Shown here: positions 33,256-43,894 of the stretch, in pieces | Layout: each line of letters begins with the position of its first letter | Position numbering within the stretch: position 1 is the stretch's first letter | Assembly (NCBI GenBank): GCA_021790515.1 | Contig: JAJYHV010000057.1 | Span: forward strand, 1-44,209 | Length of the DNA stretch: 44,209 nucleotides | Reading direction: 5' to 3' | From: Pseudomonadota bacterium | GTDB taxonomy: Bacteria; Pseudomonadota; Gammaproteobacteria; Burkholderiales; Sulfuriferulaceae | Notes under the pieces: model-generated | The model's input: the letters and a program-made list of their open reading frames with translations, nothing else | Told to the model about the DNA's origin: nothing | Database searches by the model: none | Made by a program: the position numbers and the translations under genes

Positions 33256-34668
33256 TCAGCCGGCGATTTTGTCCGTCTGTTCGCGCAAGCGCTGTAACAC
33301 GGTATCTTTGCCAATCAGAAACAATGTTTTGTCGATGCTTGGTGTATGTGCCGTGCCAGTTGTCATGAGTCGCAAGGGCATGGCGAGTTTTGGCATCTTC
33401 AATCCAAACTGGGTAACACAAGACTTGATGGCGTCGTGAATGTTTTCTGGTTGCCACGAGAGTGTGGCCAGTCGCCGGGTGATGTCTTGCAAGGCTGGCA
33501 GGACGGCCAGATCAAGGTGCGCAGCCAACGCATCCGCTTCTGGCGGTTGATAGTGGTAAAAGATGCGCGCCTGTCGAGCCAGATCGACCAGTGTTTCGGC
33601 GCGCTCTCGTAATAGATGGACAACGTCTGTCAATACCGGGCCTTGTTGCGTATTCAAACCCTCGGTAGCGAGAAAAGGCGTGAGCGCTTCGGCCAGTTGT
33701 GACACGTCGGCGGCTTTGATGTATTGCTGATTCAGCCAGCGCAGTTTATCGGTATTAAATTTGGCTGGCGCACGGTTGATGGCCTCAAGCGCAAACCAGT
33801 CGGCAAATTGTTGCAGGCTGAACAACTCGTCGTCGCCATGTGACCAGCCCAATCGGGCCAGATAATTGAGTAGCGCGGCAGGCAGGAATCCTTCTTGCTG
33901 ATATTGCAGGACGCTGACTGCCCCGTGGCGTTTGGACAGCCTCTCGCCATCTTCACCCAGAATCATGGGGACATGCGCATAGTGTGGCAATTCTGCGCCG
34001 AGGGCCTTGAGAATATTAATTTGGCGCGGGGTATTGTTGACATGATCGTCACCGCGAATAACATGGGTGATACGCATGTCCCAGTCATCGACAACCACAC
34101 AAAAGTTGTAGGTCGGCGTGCCGTCGGAGCGGGCAATAATCAGATCGTCAAGCTCTTCATTGCTGATGCGGATATTGCCTTTGACCAGATCATGCCAGAC
34201 CACGGCACCATCTTGTGGGTTTTTGAAACGAATGACAGGTTGAATGTCAGCAGGAACTGACGGCAGCGTTTTGCCGGTTTCTGGTCGCCAGCGGCCATCG
34301 TAGCGTGGTTTGAGCCCCGCTGCGCGCTGATTTTCCCGCATGCTGTCCAGTTCTTGTGGTGTGGCATAACAATAATATGCTTGACCTTGTGCCAGCATTT
34401 GGGCCAGAACTTCTTTGTACCGGGGCATGCGTTGCATCTGGTAAAAAGGACCTTCGTCATAATCCAATCCCAGCCAGCGCATGCCATCCAGAATAGCCTG
34501 CACAGACTCAGGTGTGGAGCGTTCGAGGTCGGTATCTTCAATGCGCAGGACAAACGTACCATGATGGTGACGGGCATATGCCCAAGCGAACAAGGCGGTC
34601 CGGGCGCCACCGATATGGAGATAGCCGGTTGGACTGGGAGCAAAACGGGTACGAACAACAGAATGCAT
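33256..34668 (-). CDS. gltX: Glutamyl-tRNA synthetase
   Basis: Class I synthetase charging tRNA-Glu. The 470 residues have the HIGH-type motif HIGGART (residues 18-24) after [10 protein letters not shown] and the KMSKS-type motif RLSKRHG. The anticodon-binding C-terminal region follows. The zinc-cysteine cluster of some GluRS is absent, as in many betaproteobacteria. I use ATG 34668, placing [10 protein letters not shown] six residues in; an upstream in-frame ATG would add 13 non-conserved residues. It lies 25 nt after tldD and closes the minus-strand run from acs. A second, GluQ-type paralogue is not in the window. Confidence 0.96.
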   Translation of the reverse strand: MHSVVRTRFAPSPTGYLHIGGARTALFAWAYARHHHGTFVLRIEDTDLERSTPESVQAILDGMRWLGLDYDEGPFYQMQRMPRYKEVLAQMLAQGQAYYCYATPQELDSMRENQRAAGLKPRYDGRWRPETGKTLPSVPADIQPVIRFKNPQDGAVVWHDLVKGNIRISNEELDDLIIARSDGTPTYNFCVVVDDWDMRITHVIRGDDHVNNTPRQINILKALGAELPHYAHVPMILGEDGERLSKRHGAVSVLQYQQEGFLPAALLNYLARLGWSHGDDELFSLQQFADWFALEAINRAPAKFNTDKLRWLNQQYIKAADVSQLAEALTPFLATEGLNTQQGPVLTDVVHLLRERAETLVDLARQARIFYHYQPPEADALAAHLDLAVLPALQDITRRLATLSWQPENIHDAIKSCVTQFGLKMPKLAMPLRLMTTGTAHTPSIDKTLFLIGKDTVLQRLREQTDKIAG

Positions 34669-34693
34669 GAAATTTCCAAATAAAAATTCAGGC

Positions 34694-36169
34694 TCAGGTA
34701 GTACCACCGACAGTCAGGCTGTCGATGCGTAACGTCGGTTGTCCGACGCCAACAGGTACGCTTTGGCCTTCCTTGCCGCAGGTGCCAACACCTGGATCCA
34801 GACGCATGTCATTGCCGATCATCGAGACGCGAGTGAGTACATCCGGACCATTGCCGATTAATGTCGCGCCTTTGACTGGCGTGGTGATTTTGCCATTTTC
34901 AATTAAATAGGCTTCGGCGGCAGAAAACACAAATTTACCGCTGGTAATGTCTACCTGACCGCCGCCAAAGTTGACGGCATACAGGCCATGTTCGACAGAG
35001 GCGATGATTTCCTGCGGGTCATATTCGCCATTCAACATATAAGTATTGGTCATGCGTGGCATCGGAATATGCGCGAAGGATTCCCGGCGGGCGTTGCCGG
35101 TGAGAGATGTTCCCATCAGACGGGCATTCAAACTATCTTGCAGATAGCCTTTCAGAATGCCATTTTCAATCAGTGTGGTGCACTGGGTTGGGTTGCCTTC
35201 ATCGTCGATGTTAAGTGAGCCGCGACGGTTCGGCAGCGTGCCATCATCGACGACGGTGACACCGCTGGCTGCTACTTTTTCACCGATGCGATTGCTGAAC
35301 GCGGAGCTGCCCTTGCGGTTGAAGTCACCTTCCAGACCATGGCCGATGGCTTCGTGCAGCAAAATACCCGGCCAGCCGGCACCAAGCACGACGGTCATCG
35401 TACCGGCAGGCGCAGGTTTGGCGGTTAAATTGGTGATGGCTTGGTGCACGGCTTCGTTGGCATACTGGTGTAGCATGGCGTCATTAAAATAACTGTAATC
35501 GAAGCGGCCGCCGCCGCCGGACATGCCCTGTTCACGTTGCCCGTCCTGTTCAGCAATGACCTGCAGCGACAGACGTACCAGTGGGCGGACATCGGCTGCC
35601 TGATGACCGTCCGAGCGGGCAATGAATACCACATCGTATTCGGCATTCAGGCTTGCCATGACTTGTGTGACGCGCGGATCGGCAGCACGGGCATAGCGTT
35701 CGAGCTTTTCCAGCAGAGTGACTTTTTCTGCGTCCGGTAATGACACCAGCGGGTCGTTTGGTGCATACAGCGCGTGAGGTGTGTGGCGCGCGGCGACGCG
35801 ATGGTGTTGTTGATTGCCGCCAATACGGGCGATGGCGCGGGTGGCTTCGCTGGCAGCAAGCAATGCGCTGTGGCTGATGTCGTCGGAATAAGCAAACGCT
35901 GTTTTTTCACCGGACACTGCACGCACACCCACACCTTGTTCAATGTTGAAACTGGCTGATTTGACCTGTCCTTCTTCCAGACTCCAGCCTTCTGAACGGG
36001 TGTATTGAAAATACAGATCGGCGTAATCGAGTTGATGACGCATCAACTGACCGAACACTTCGTCGAGATGCCGTGTGTCGATCTGGTTTGGCGTCAGCAG
36101 CGTGATGTGCGCGGTATCCAGCAGGGCTTGTTGGTTTGGCGTGTAGATGCCGCTTATGGGGGTAGACAT
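34694..36169 (-). CDS. tldD: Metalloprotease TldD
   Basis: Zinc-dependent peptidase subunit of the TldD/TldE complex, which trims peptides such as the CcdA antitoxin and microcin B17 precursor in E. coli. The 491 residues include the metal motif [12 protein letters not shown] (HExxxH), the preceding [10 protein letters not shown], the SGGGGRFDY segment, and the late [20 protein letters not shown]. Start ATG 36169 has a purine-rich GCGAGG upstream. It lies 15 nt after the nitrilase gene. The partner TldE (PmbA) is not in the window. Confidence 0.96.
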   Translation of the reverse strand: MSTPISGIYTPNQQALLDTAHITLLTPNQIDTRHLDEVFGQLMRHQLDYADLYFQYTRSEGWSLEEGQVKSASFNIEQGVGVRAVSGEKTAFAYSDDISHSALLAASEATRAIARIGGNQQHHRVAARHTPHALYAPNDPLVSLPDAEKVTLLEKLERYARAADPRVTQVMASLNAEYDVVFIARSDGHQAADVRPLVRLSLQVIAEQDGQREQGMSGGGGRFDYSYFNDAMLHQYANEAVHQAITNLTAKPAPAGTMTVVLGAGWPGILLHEAIGHGLEGDFNRKGSSAFSNRIGEKVAASGVTVVDDGTLPNRRGSLNIDDEGNPTQCTTLIENGILKGYLQDSLNARLMGTSLTGNARRESFAHIPMPRMTNTYMLNGEYDPQEIIASVEHGLYAVNFGGGQVDITSGKFVFSAAEAYLIENGKITTPVKGATLIGNGPDVLTRVSMIGNDMRLDPGVGTCGKEGQSVPVGVGQPTLRIDSLTVGGTT

Positions 36170-36184
36170 GTGAACCTCGCTTAT

Positions 36185-37048
36185 TTAAAGGTGAGAGACA
36201 TGTAACTGGGTGCAATCCAGTGCACGGTGAGACAGTGCCGGCAGGCTGTTGCGCAAGTGTTGCTGATAATCCGGGTTGATATTGGCCAGAACGATGCCAG
36301 AACCGCGTGGCAAGCGATCAAGCACAGTCCCCCACGGATCGACAATCATGGTATCACCATGGGTTTCTCGTCCGGACAGGTGATAACCACCCTGTGCGGG
36401 CGCCATGACATAAGCCAGGTTTTCAATGGCGCGCGCGCGCACCAGCGTTTCAAAATGCGCTTTGCCGGTGGTGGCTGTAAACGCGGAAGGGATGACAATC
36501 AGGTTCACTTCCCGCATGGCGCGATACAATTCGGGAAAGCGCAGATCGTAGCAAATGGATAACCCGATACGACCAAACGGCGTATCGACGACGACAATCT
36601 GGTCACCGGGTTCGATGGTGTTTTCTTCCTGATAATGTTCAGCACCCATGTTGAAACCAAACAGGTGAATTTTGTCATAACGCGCCACGCGCTTACCCTT
36701 GTCGTCGAAAACGAGGCAGCTGTTGCGTACCTTTCTTGCGGTCTGGGTTGTTAAAGGGATGGAACCGCCGATTAACCAGATGGCATGTTTTTTGGCAGTA
36801 TTGGACAAAAAACGTTGGATGGGACCCTGTCCATCCTGTTCGGCGATAGCCAGTTTGTCCGTATCTTTCATCCCCATGATGGCAAAAAACTCGGGTAAAG
36901 CGATTAGTTTGGCGCCTTGTTTGGCCGCCATGGCGATTAATCGGGCAGCTTCGGCAAGATTGGCGCTGACGTTGGGGCCAGAAGCCATTTGGATGGCAGC
37001 GACACGGTGAGGTGACAGGGTAGATGGTGTATGAGATGCATCAGTCAT
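36185..37048 (-). CDS. Carbon-nitrogen hydrolase (nitrilase family, Nit1/YbeM-like amidase)
   Basis: A 287-residue member of the nitrilase superfamily. The catalytic triad is visible: Glu in IALPEFFA, Lys in RYDKIHLFGF, and Cys in GLSICYDLRFPELYR. The last two are characteristic of the Nit1 branch, whose members hydrolyse deaminated glutathione. Substrate is therefore inferred as an omega-amide repair product. ATG 37048 overlaps the stop of the upstream small gene as ATGA. Its place between yhdP and tldD is widespread in beta- and gammaproteobacteria. Confidence 0.92.
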   Translation of the reverse strand: MTDASHTPSTLSPHRVAAIQMASGPNVSANLAEAARLIAMAAKQGAKLIALPEFFAIMGMKDTDKLAIAEQDGQGPIQRFLSNTAKKHAIWLIGGSIPLTTQTARKVRNSCLVFDDKGKRVARYDKIHLFGFNMGAEHYQEENTIEPGDQIVVVDTPFGRIGLSICYDLRFPELYRAMREVNLIVIPSAFTATTGKAHFETLVRARAIENLAYVMAPAQGGYHLSGRETHGDTMIVDPWGTVLDRLPRGSGIVLANINPDYQQHLRNSLPALSHRALDCTQLHVSHL

Positions 37049-37386
37049 GGGTTGGTTTGCGTTTCGAGTTGAATGGATGTGTTGGCAGGAATGTTTTTGA
37101 GCAGTACACGCGATGAGGGCAGAGCCAGCGCTAATAACCACTGGCGCAATTCTGCCGCATATATGGCGGCCTCATCGTTGCTCGGGTAAGAAATTATCAG
37201 TATTTGTTTGGGATCACTCAACAGGGGCAAGACGCAGGGTCTGATGTCTTTGTTGTCAAGGACAGACAGGCCGCTGCGTGGCGACAGCCAGAAATCATCA
37301 CCAACCGGGCAAATATCGGCTCGGGAAAAATTGGCTGCCAGCAATAGGCTGGACAGAATAAGCAACATGAAAAAGCGTCTTTGCAT
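37045..37386 (-). CDS. Small exported protein of unknown function
   Basis: A 113-residue protein with a clear signal peptide (MQRRFFMLLILSSLLLAANF, cleavage near residue 23). Two cysteines (CPVGDDFW and RPCVLPLL) could form a periplasmic disulfide. I do not recognise a domain. It sits between yhdP and the nitrilase gene: it begins 3 nt after the yhdP stop and overlaps the nitrilase start by 4 nt, so it is firmly within the operon. The overlaps on both sides and normal codon use argue that it is real. Confidence 0.75.
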   Translation of the reverse strand: MQRRFFMLLILSSLLLAANFSRADICPVGDDFWLSPRSGLSVLDNKDIRPCVLPLLSDPKQILIISYPSNDEAAIYAAELRQWLLALALPSSRVLLKNIPANTSIQLETQTNP

Positions 37387-37389
37387 GAA

Positions 37390-40300
37390 TCAAAGTCCTG
37401 TTTTCTGAACCACCGGATCATGCCAGGAACCAGTGATGTCATAGTTGTAACGCAATGCTTCGCCAATCGGGTTGGACAGCAGCTTTTGTATCGCCAGCAT
37501 GCTCAAGCCTACCACCGGGCCGCCGACAAATGAACTGGCGAGCGCCACACTTTCACTCAGTTTTGGACTGACGGAGACTTTCAGGTTTTCGGTTTGTGCG
37601 TGAATGTCCACGTTTCCTTGCAAGTGAACGGTTGCTGCCGGTCCCTGCATCATAAAATCATTGCTGCCTATTATGCCGTGATTTAACAAAATCGTCGCGG
37701 AAATGTCATCAAAAGCGAATCCATTACTGAAAACGTCGCGGAAATCCAGCGTAATGTGGTGCGGCAAATCCTGTAAACTTAGAATGCCAAGCAATTTTGC
37801 CGCGCCCGGATCCAGTTTCAGAAATTGGCCATGCATGGCATGCAACGTAAATTGTCCATTCAAGCTGCCGATAGGGATGTCCATCGGCGTGCCATTCCAT
37901 GATGCGTTACCGTCAAGTTGGGCTGTGCCGCGGGCGATGGTATCTGGTTGGTGATAACGGGCAAGGAAGCCGCCGAGACGGTGAATGCTCAGATGCAATT
38001 GGGCTTGGGTTTGTGGCGTGCTGCCCGGGTGCCAGTCCGCGGTCATGATGAACGTGCTGTCGGGGTTGCTCACGGCGAGCGGGTCGATGTGCATGCCCCC
38101 TGGAATGGGTGTGGTGTGCAAATTGAGTTTGCCCAGCGCGTAATGATTGACCTGCAGATCATCGACCTGGAACTGCATTTCTGGCCAGTGAATATCCTGA
38201 TTATCGTTTGGTTTGTCTGGCGCTGACGCAGGCGCTGATGGTTGTGCCGGTGGAATATCCAGCATCTTGAATTGTGCCACGAGCTTACCCTGGGGATAGG
38301 ATGGTTTGGCCGGAAACCAATTGATGTCGCCTTGTATACGGGGGCCAGCAAGGTGGGCAAGCCAATGGGTGTTTTGTTGTATGGCACTCAGGGTGATTTG
38401 CTGAAAATCATGGTGAAACAGTTGTAGTTGATGCGCGGTAAGATTGACGCTGTGTATCGGTAGCGCGTTTCCTTGACCGGGAAACAGCCCGAACCAGTCT
38501 TCCAGTTGGATGCTGTCCAGCGTACCAAGAATATCCAGTCCTTCATGCGCAGGCAGGCTGGCATGACCACTACCCAGGACAATACTGCCGCGATCGAGGT
38601 GCAGGCTGCCTTGTTCGGAATGGGCGAGCAGTTGTGCCTGCAGTTGGTTGTCATAGCGAATGTTGGCAAGCAGATGACCGTCGCTGGTATTGTGGCTGTC
38701 CCAATGCAAGGCAAGTGATTGGCTGGCCGTTTTATTCAGTGGTGGAGGCAGATCGATGGCAAGTCCATTCAGGTTGCTGTCCGCTGTGACGTCCGTCACT
38801 TGCCCGCGCAGGAGCGACAAGGTGGCATGCCATGGTGTTTTGCCATGGAAATGTTGTGCGAGTGTATTGGGTATCCAGTGGCCCAGTTCGTCCTGTGCGA
38901 TTTGTCCCTGAAGATGGATTTGTGCGCTGCCGTCAGACTGGCTGGTGCTATTCAATATGGCTGGCTGGTGGAACAGTTGTAACCGGATATCGTTGGCATT
39001 GACCCCGGATTGGGTGAATTGCAGGAAGCCGTGGACATCGTCCAGAGACGGTAATTGTGGCGAGAGTTGTACGTTATCGCGCTGGAAGTGGAGTGTGCCC
39101 GCGATATCCGGGTGCAGTATGTCGTGGAAAGGCAATTTGATGCGCAGGTCAAGGTGGGTGTTGCCGGTGCCGTTGGCATTTGCGGTCAGGTCATCCAGTG
39201 CTTTCTTGACTGGACTGGCGTTGACGAACTGAATGAAATCGGCGATTTTTCCATCTGCCTGGCCGGCTACTTGCAGATATTCCTTGTCGTGTGCGAACAG
39301 GTCGGGAATCTGCACCAGAATATTGTGCAATTTTGCTTGATACAGACGGGCATTGTCGCTGTGGATCAGCATGCGGGTTCCCTCAAAATCGACGCTGCCC
39401 TGAATGTGATTGATACGCGGAAAATCCGGATTGGGTCGTATGGAGGCATCCTTGACAGCGATGTGCACATTGAGCAAGCCTTGTCCATCGTTGTGAAAGG
39501 GATAATGCGCGAGATTGCCGACCAGATCGAACTGTACGCGCTCGGCAATACCGCTGATCAGGTTCTGGCACACCCAGTTGTACGCAGGGCGCTGGATGAC
39601 AAGTGGCAGATAGTGACAGGCTGCGCTGCCGCGGGCGTTGTACAGACCACCATGCAGATCGATTTGTCCCGGTTGTCCCGGCTGCCAATCGTAGCTGCCG
39701 AACAGGTTGCCATTGAAATCAGCATTGTTGAGACTGGCTTGCGCCAGCTTGAATTGCCAGCCGGTTTTCTGTTGTTGCCAGCGCAATTGCGCGGTCAGGC
39801 TGTTCAGGTGAAGGTGGGGTTCGAACAATAGTTTGGGTAAATCCAGTCCGACATTGGTACTGAATAGCGTGGCCGTGCCAGACTGGCTGTTGCCATTGAT
39901 GCGTCCAGACAAACCAGAAAAACCAGAGGAGCTGAATAAACCAGGCGCAGTCACGTTGCCGTGCATGCCCAGATCAGAAAACTGGCCAGACAGGCTGAAT
40001 GTGTCGGGCTGCGGCAGATTGCCAAGCCAGCTTGCATTAATGTTGTTCAGCTTGCCGGAAAGTTGGTGCTGCTGCAACCATTGGGTTTGTATCGGAGAAA
40101 GAGGCAGATAAGAAGCGAGTTGTGCCAGATTGTCCAGCGACAGGTTTGAGCAGCGTAATGCGCCTTGTGCAGCCGTGTGAGCGGAAGCGGGGGAAAGGCG
40201 CAGATAAAAGTTCAGTGGGGCAAGATAGAGCAGGGCATCATTGCGCAGACTGACTTGTTTGAGTTCAATGGATTGGGTATTGCCTTGCCGTTGCCATATT

Positions 40301-41205
40301 GCCTGTCCCGACAGGTTCAGCAGATTCAGGCGTGGTAAATTGGGGGTGAATTGCAAAGATAATTGGCGCAATCGTACCTGACTGACAAGCGCCGTGAGTC
40401 GAGCATGGGCAAATTGCCCTGACAGGGAAACATTGCCGTAGCCATGGGTGATACCTAGCGGTAACGTCAGCCAGGGTTGCCATTGCGCGAGATCAATGCC
40501 AGTGGCTTGAACAGACAGCGTGCCTCGCCAGGCGGGTAGATCGTGCAGTGAGCGACCGACAAGATTACCGTCGATAAAAACGGGAGGTGCAATCGGCGTA
40601 GAAGGGATGGCGGAAAAATGGAAGCGATGATGGGAAAAGAAACTGTCCAGACTAAAATTCAGGTCGTTAAAAGCCAGAACCGGGCTGTTGCGGGTCGCAT
40701 CCTGCCAAGTGAGCGTGGCGTGAGACAGTTGCAGGTGCGGTTGGCGTAACAGCCAGTCGGCAAAATCAGGAGAGGAGGTTTGTTGATGGATGGGGTAATG
40801 GTCGAGCCACAAGCTGCCGTCGGCCTTGCGGGTCAGCGCGATGGATTGATTGGAAATAACGAGCGTTGTCAGTCGTAATTCACCCAAAGGCAGGCTGGTC
40901 CACGAAATTCCGGCACGTATATCGTTTAAAGTGATGAGAGGCGTGCCCGAGCGTGAGAGCACCCGAATCTGGCTGATATGCAATACTGGATGCCACCCCT
41001 GCCAACTGGCATCCAGTTTGCCAAGCTGGATATCCTGTCCACTGGCGTGACTTAGTGAGGCAGCAATCTGCGGACGCCATTGATCCAGATCGGGTAGAAT
41101 CCAGAACCGTAACAGGAACCCTGTCAGCAACAGGCACACAATCAATGTGCCAGTGAGCCAAAAGGTCAGGCGTATCGTGTGATGACCTATAGACCGTTTC
41201 ATCAT
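37390..41205 (-). CDS. yhdP: YhdP family AsmA-like envelope protein (phospholipid transport)
   Basis: A 1271-residue inner-membrane-anchored periplasmic protein. One membrane helix (about 12-36) is followed by a very long beta-rich repeat region of the AsmA/DUF3971 type, which in E. coli YhdP bridges the envelope to carry phospholipids to the outer membrane. The DUF3971-like part lies in the middle; the C-terminal AsmA-like part contains DFRDVFSNGFAFDDI and IGSNDFMMQGPAATVHLQG. ATG 41205 shares its last bases with the acs stop (TGATG). TTG 41208 and ATG 41202 are alternatives. Length is in the family range. Confidence 0.93.
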   Translation of the reverse strand: MMKRSIGHHTIRLTFWLTGTLIVCLLLTGFLLRFWILPDLDQWRPQIAASLSHASGQDIQLGKLDASWQGWHPVLHISQIRVLSRSGTPLITLNDIRAGISWTSLPLGELRLTTLVISNQSIALTRKADGSLWLDHYPIHQQTSSPDFADWLLRQPHLQLSHATLTWQDATRNSPVLAFNDLNFSLDSFFSHHRFHFSAIPSTPIAPPVFIDGNLVGRSLHDLPAWRGTLSVQATGIDLAQWQPWLTLPLGITHGYGNVSLSGQFAHARLTALVSQVRLRQLSLQFTPNLPRLNLLNLSGQAIWQRQGNTQSIELKQVSLRNDALLYLAPLNFYLRLSPASAHTAAQGALRCSNLSLDNLAQLASYLPLSPIQTQWLQQHQLSGKLNNINASWLGNLPQPDTFSLSGQFSDLGMHGNVTAPGLFSSSGFSGLSGRINGNSQSGTATLFSTNVGLDLPKLLFEPHLHLNSLTAQLRWQQQKTGWQFKLAQASLNNADFNGNLFGSYDWQPGQPGQIDLHGGLYNARGSAACHYLPLVIQRPAYNWVCQNLISGIAERVQFDLVGNLAHYPFHNDGQGLLNVHIAVKDASIRPNPDFPRINHIQGSVDFEGTRMLIHSDNARLYQAKLHNILVQIPDLFAHDKEYLQVAGQADGKIADFIQFVNASPVKKALDDLTANANGTGNTHLDLRIKLPFHDILHPDIAGTLHFQRDNVQLSPQLPSLDDVHGFLQFTQSGVNANDIRLQLFHQPAILNSTSQSDGSAQIHLQGQIAQDELGHWIPNTLAQHFHGKTPWHATLSLLRGQVTDVTADSNLNGLAIDLPPPLNKTASQSLALHWDSHNTSDGHLLANIRYDNQLQAQLLAHSEQGSLHLDRGSIVLGSGHASLPAHEGLDILGTLDSIQLEDWFGLFPGQGNALPIHSVNLTAHQLQLFHHDFQQITLSAIQQNTHWLAHLAGPRIQGDINWFPAKPSYPQGKLVAQFKMLDIPPAQPSAPASAPDKPNDNQDIHWPEMQFQVDDLQVNHYALGKLNLHTTPIPGGMHIDPLAVSNPDSTFIMTADWHPGSTPQTQAQLHLSIHRLGGFLARYHQPDTIARGTAQLDGNASWNGTPMDIPIGSLNGQFTLHAMHGQFLKLDPGAAKLLGILSLQDLPHHITLDFRDVFSNGFAFDDISATILLNHGIIGSNDFMMQGPAATVHLQGNVDIHAQTENLKVSVSPKLSESVALASSFVGGPVVGLSMLAIQKLLSNPIGEALRYNYDITGSWHDPVVQKTGL

Positions 41206-43169
41206 CAACAGACAGATTTGAGTTGTTCCAGAATGGCCGGGTTTTCCAGTGTGGACACATCCTGGCTGATTTCTTCATCACGGGCCAGTGCGCGTAACAA
41301 GCGACGCATGATTTTGCCGGAACGGGTTTTGGGCAGGTTTTCTCCAAACCGGAATTCTTCCGGTTTGGCAATGGCGCCAATTTCCTTGCCAACCCAGTGA
41401 CGCAATTCATCTGCCATGGCTTTGGCAGCGCCATTGCGGGGGCATTGTTGTTTGAGTACCACAAACGCTACGATGGTTTCACCTTTGATGTCGTGTGGTT
41501 TGCCAACCACCGCCGCTTCTGCGACGGCAGGGTGGGTGGCAAGCGCCGATTCGATTTCCATGGTGCCCAGCCGGTGGCCGGAAACGTTCAGTACGTCGTC
41601 GATGCGTCCCATGATCCAGAAATAACCTTCTTCATCACGGTGGGCAGAATCTCCAGCGACATAGCATCCTTTGAATTCCACCGGGAAATACGTGGTTTTA
41701 AATCGTTCCGGATCGTTCCACAAGGTGCGCAGCAAGGAAGGAAAAGGCTGACGAACGACCAGATAACCCCCTTCACCAACCGGTAATGACTCGCCCTGTT
41801 CATCCAGAATGTCTGCCTGGATGCCGGGCAGAGGCAGTGTGCAGGAACCGGGTTTGGTGGTAATGGCGCCGGGCAGGGGGGCAATCATGTGTGCGCCGGT
41901 TTCGGTTTGCCACCAGGTATCGACCACTGGACAGCGCTCCTGGCCGATCTGGCGGTAAAACCATAGCCAGGCTTCCGGGTTGATGGGTTCACCGACGGTG
42001 CCCAACAATCGCAGGCTGGACAGGTCATGCTGTGCCGGCAGATCGGCGCCCAGTTTGATGAGCGAACGAATGGCGGTGGGTGCGGTATAAAATGTAGTGA
42101 CGCGGTGTTGCTGGATCATGCGCCAGAAGCGCCCGGCGTCCGGCCAGGTCGGGATACCTTCGAAAATCACTTGCGTCATGCCAAGCGCCAATGGGCCATA
42201 TGTCACGTAACTGTGGCCGGTAATCCAGCCCACATCGGCAGTGCACCAGAATACGTCGGTGGCGGGTTTTGCATCGAATACCCAATGCATGGAGGTGATG
42301 GCGCCCAGCAAATACCCGGCGCTGCTGTGTTGAACGCCCTTGGGTCGCCCGGTGGACCCGGAGGTATACAGAATGAACAGCGGGTCTTCGGCATTCATCC
42401 ATTCCGGCTCACAAAATGTTGCCTGACTGGACACGCAATCATGCCACCAGACATCACGGCCATTTTGCCAGTGTATTGAGCATCCGGCGCGTTGGTAGAC
42501 GATAACCCGTTCAATGGGAGATATCGTGGACATGGCGAGTGCGTCATCGACTACTGACTTGAGTGGAATGGTCTTGCCGCCGCGAAAACCTGCATCAGCG
42601 GTAATGATCAGGCGGGCGCCGGCATCCATGATGCGTTCATGCAATGATTTGGCGGAAAACCCGCCAAACACGACAGAATGGATGGCGCCAATACGGGCGC
42701 AAGCCTGCATGGCGACGATGGCTTCCACACTCATGGGCAGATAGATAACGATACGATCCCCCTTGTGAATGCCCTGTTCTTTCAGGGCATTGGCCATGGC
42801 GCACACACGCTCGAATAATTGCTGGTAGGTCACGTGACTGACCGTACCATCATCTGCTTCAAAAATAATGGCAGTGCGTGCGCTGTAGTGGGTGAGGTGT
42901 CGATCCAGACAATTCCACGATACGTTCAGCTCACCATCGTCAAACCAGCGGAAAAAAGGGGCATTGCCTGCATCCAATATTCGGTTGAAGGGTTTATGCC
43001 AGGTAATGTGCTCACGGGCAAGATTGGCCCAGAATTCGGGGTAGGTTGTTCTGGCTTGTTCACATAGCGCCTGATAATGGGCGACTCCGGAAACATTGGC
43101 TTGCGCCTGAAACGTGGTGGAAGGTGGAAAATGGCGGTTTTCGTGCAGGACGGATTCAATGTGCGACAT
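41205..43169 (-). CDS. acs: Acetyl-CoA synthetase (AMP-forming)
   Basis: Activates acetate to acetyl-CoA via acetyl-AMP. The 654 residues match Acs. Motifs are the phosphate loop [14 protein letters not shown], the aromatic [42 protein letters not shown] (split here over A5-A8 core motifs), and the C-terminal lysine in [14 protein letters not shown] that is acetylated in the family. ATG 43169 follows GGAGTTACCC; an upstream in-frame extension is not conserved. It starts the minus-strand run and is directly coupled to yhdP, an unusual neighbour since that position is often held by glnE. Confidence 0.95.
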   Translation of the reverse strand: MSHIESVLHENRHFPPSTTFQAQANVSGVAHYQALCEQARTTYPEFWANLAREHITWHKPFNRILDAGNAPFFRWFDDGELNVSWNCLDRHLTHYSARTAIIFEADDGTVSHVTYQQLFERVCAMANALKEQGIHKGDRIVIYLPMSVEAIVAMQACARIGAIHSVVFGGFSAKSLHERIMDAGARLIITADAGFRGGKTIPLKSVVDDALAMSTISPIERVIVYQRAGCSIHWQNGRDVWWHDCVSSQATFCEPEWMNAEDPLFILYTSGSTGRPKGVQHSSAGYLLGAITSMHWVFDAKPATDVFWCTADVGWITGHSYVTYGPLALGMTQVIFEGIPTWPDAGRFWRMIQQHRVTTFYTAPTAIRSLIKLGADLPAQHDLSSLRLLGTVGEPINPEAWLWFYRQIGQERCPVVDTWWQTETGAHMIAPLPGAITTKPGSCTLPLPGIQADILDEQGESLPVGEGGYLVVRQPFPSLLRTLWNDPERFKTTYFPVEFKGCYVAGDSAHRDEEGYFWIMGRIDDVLNVSGHRLGTMEIESALATHPAVAEAAVVGKPHDIKGETIVAFVVLKQQCPRNGAAKAMADELRHWVGKEIGAIAKPEEFRFGENLPKTRSGKIMRRLLRALARDEEISQDVSTLENPAILEQLKSVC

Positions 43170-43295
43170 GGGTAACTCCAGACAGACTGGTGCCATTTTA
43201 CTCGGATTTGCGAGCAGAAATGCTTGTCAGGAAAGGGTTGGCTGCAATTTTTTTATATATTTCGGAAAGAGTCGGAATGTTTACGAATTTTATTT

Positions 43296-43315
43296 GGCCG
43301 AAGGCCGGTTTTTTT
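43296..43315 (+). terminator. Plus-strand hairpin with T tract upstream of the MNT promoter
   Basis: GGCC (43296-43299), loop GAA, GGCC (43303-43306), then GG and seven Ts. It looks like a compact intrinsic terminator reading rightward. No rightward gene lies before it, so it may insulate the MNT promoter or act in another way. Confidence 0.4.
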
Positions 43316-43323
43316 GTTTTGTG

Positions 43324-43351
43324 TTGAAAAATTCAGGCGGAGAGTTATAAT
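43324..43351 (+). promoter_or_regulatory. Near-consensus sigma-70 promoter for the MNT/HEPN pair
   Basis: TTGAAA (43324-43329), 16 nt, TATAAT (43346-43351): five of six and six of six consensus bases. It is the best promoter match in the window. It leaves a leader of about 97 nt before the MNT start. That leader contains a hairpin of GATGACA (43391-43397) with TGTCATC (43419-43425). Confidence 0.6.
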
Positions 43352-43454
43352 TTGACCGGTGGGGTTGGCCGGTTTCTCACCGCCTCTCATGATGACAGGC
43401 TTGTTTGTCTTTTCGTCTTGTCATCTCGCTGAAATTCAACCTGTACGAACATAC

Positions 43455-43736
43455 ATGCGCATAACCAGTGAAGAGCATGCAACCATCAGCAAGCTGATTC
43501 ATCAAGTCGATGCTGAGGCGAAAATTTATCTGTTCGGCTCCCGGGTGGACGATACAGCCCTGGGTGGCGATATAGATCTGTTGGTGCTATCCGAAAAAAT
43601 CAATCTGATGAGCAAGTTGGAATTGTTGGCGCAAATGCACCGGCAACTGGGTGAGCGGAAGATAGATGTTGTTATTTATCCGGATACGGGTCATCCATTT
43701 CCCAGGATGGTGATTCAGACCGGGGTTCAGCTGTGA
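43455..43736 (+). CDS. MNT-type nucleotidyltransferase (antitoxin-like)
   Basis: A 93-residue minimal nucleotidyltransferase. The signature GSR...GGDIDLLV is present: G28-S29, metal-binding D39 and D41, and the third carboxylate D71 in KIDVVIYP. Such proteins pair with HEPN-domain proteins; in characterised pairs the MNT protein AMPylates the HEPN RNase and acts as antitoxin. ATG 43455 is supported by the conserved start; the longer open frame upstream runs through the promoter and hairpins. The stop overlaps the HEPN start by one base. Intact catalytic residues suggest an active enzyme. Confidence 0.88.
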   Translation: MRITSEEHATISKLIHQVDAEAKIYLFGSRVDDTALGGDIDLLVLSEKINLMSKLELLAQMHRQLGERKIDVVIYPDTGHPFPRMVIQTGVQL

Positions 43737-43894
43737 TGCAGGAGAAACTCGCGCTGTTGCAGGAAGAAACGGTTCATATGCAGGCGGCGGCTGATTATTT
43801 GGCGTATTCGATGACGAGATGTCGGGATTTGATTGGACGGCATGAACGGTCGATGGAAGAGATGGAACGGCTCGAGTCGCTAAGGAAGCACTGA
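43736..43894 (+). pseudogene. HEPN-domain partner of MNT, truncated by a mobile element
   Basis: The frame starts at ATG 43736, overlapping the MNT stop, and encodes only 52 residues: MQEKLALLQEETVHMQAAADY and onward to MEERLESL-like text, with the last three codons (Arg-Lys-His) formed by the element. The visible part matches the N-terminal helices of the HI0074/HEPN substrate-binding family, whose members are about 130-145 residues with the RNase motif (Rx4-6H) near the C-terminus. That motif is missing, so the product is very probably non-functional. The remaining part may lie beyond the window on the other side of the element. Confidence 0.8.
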
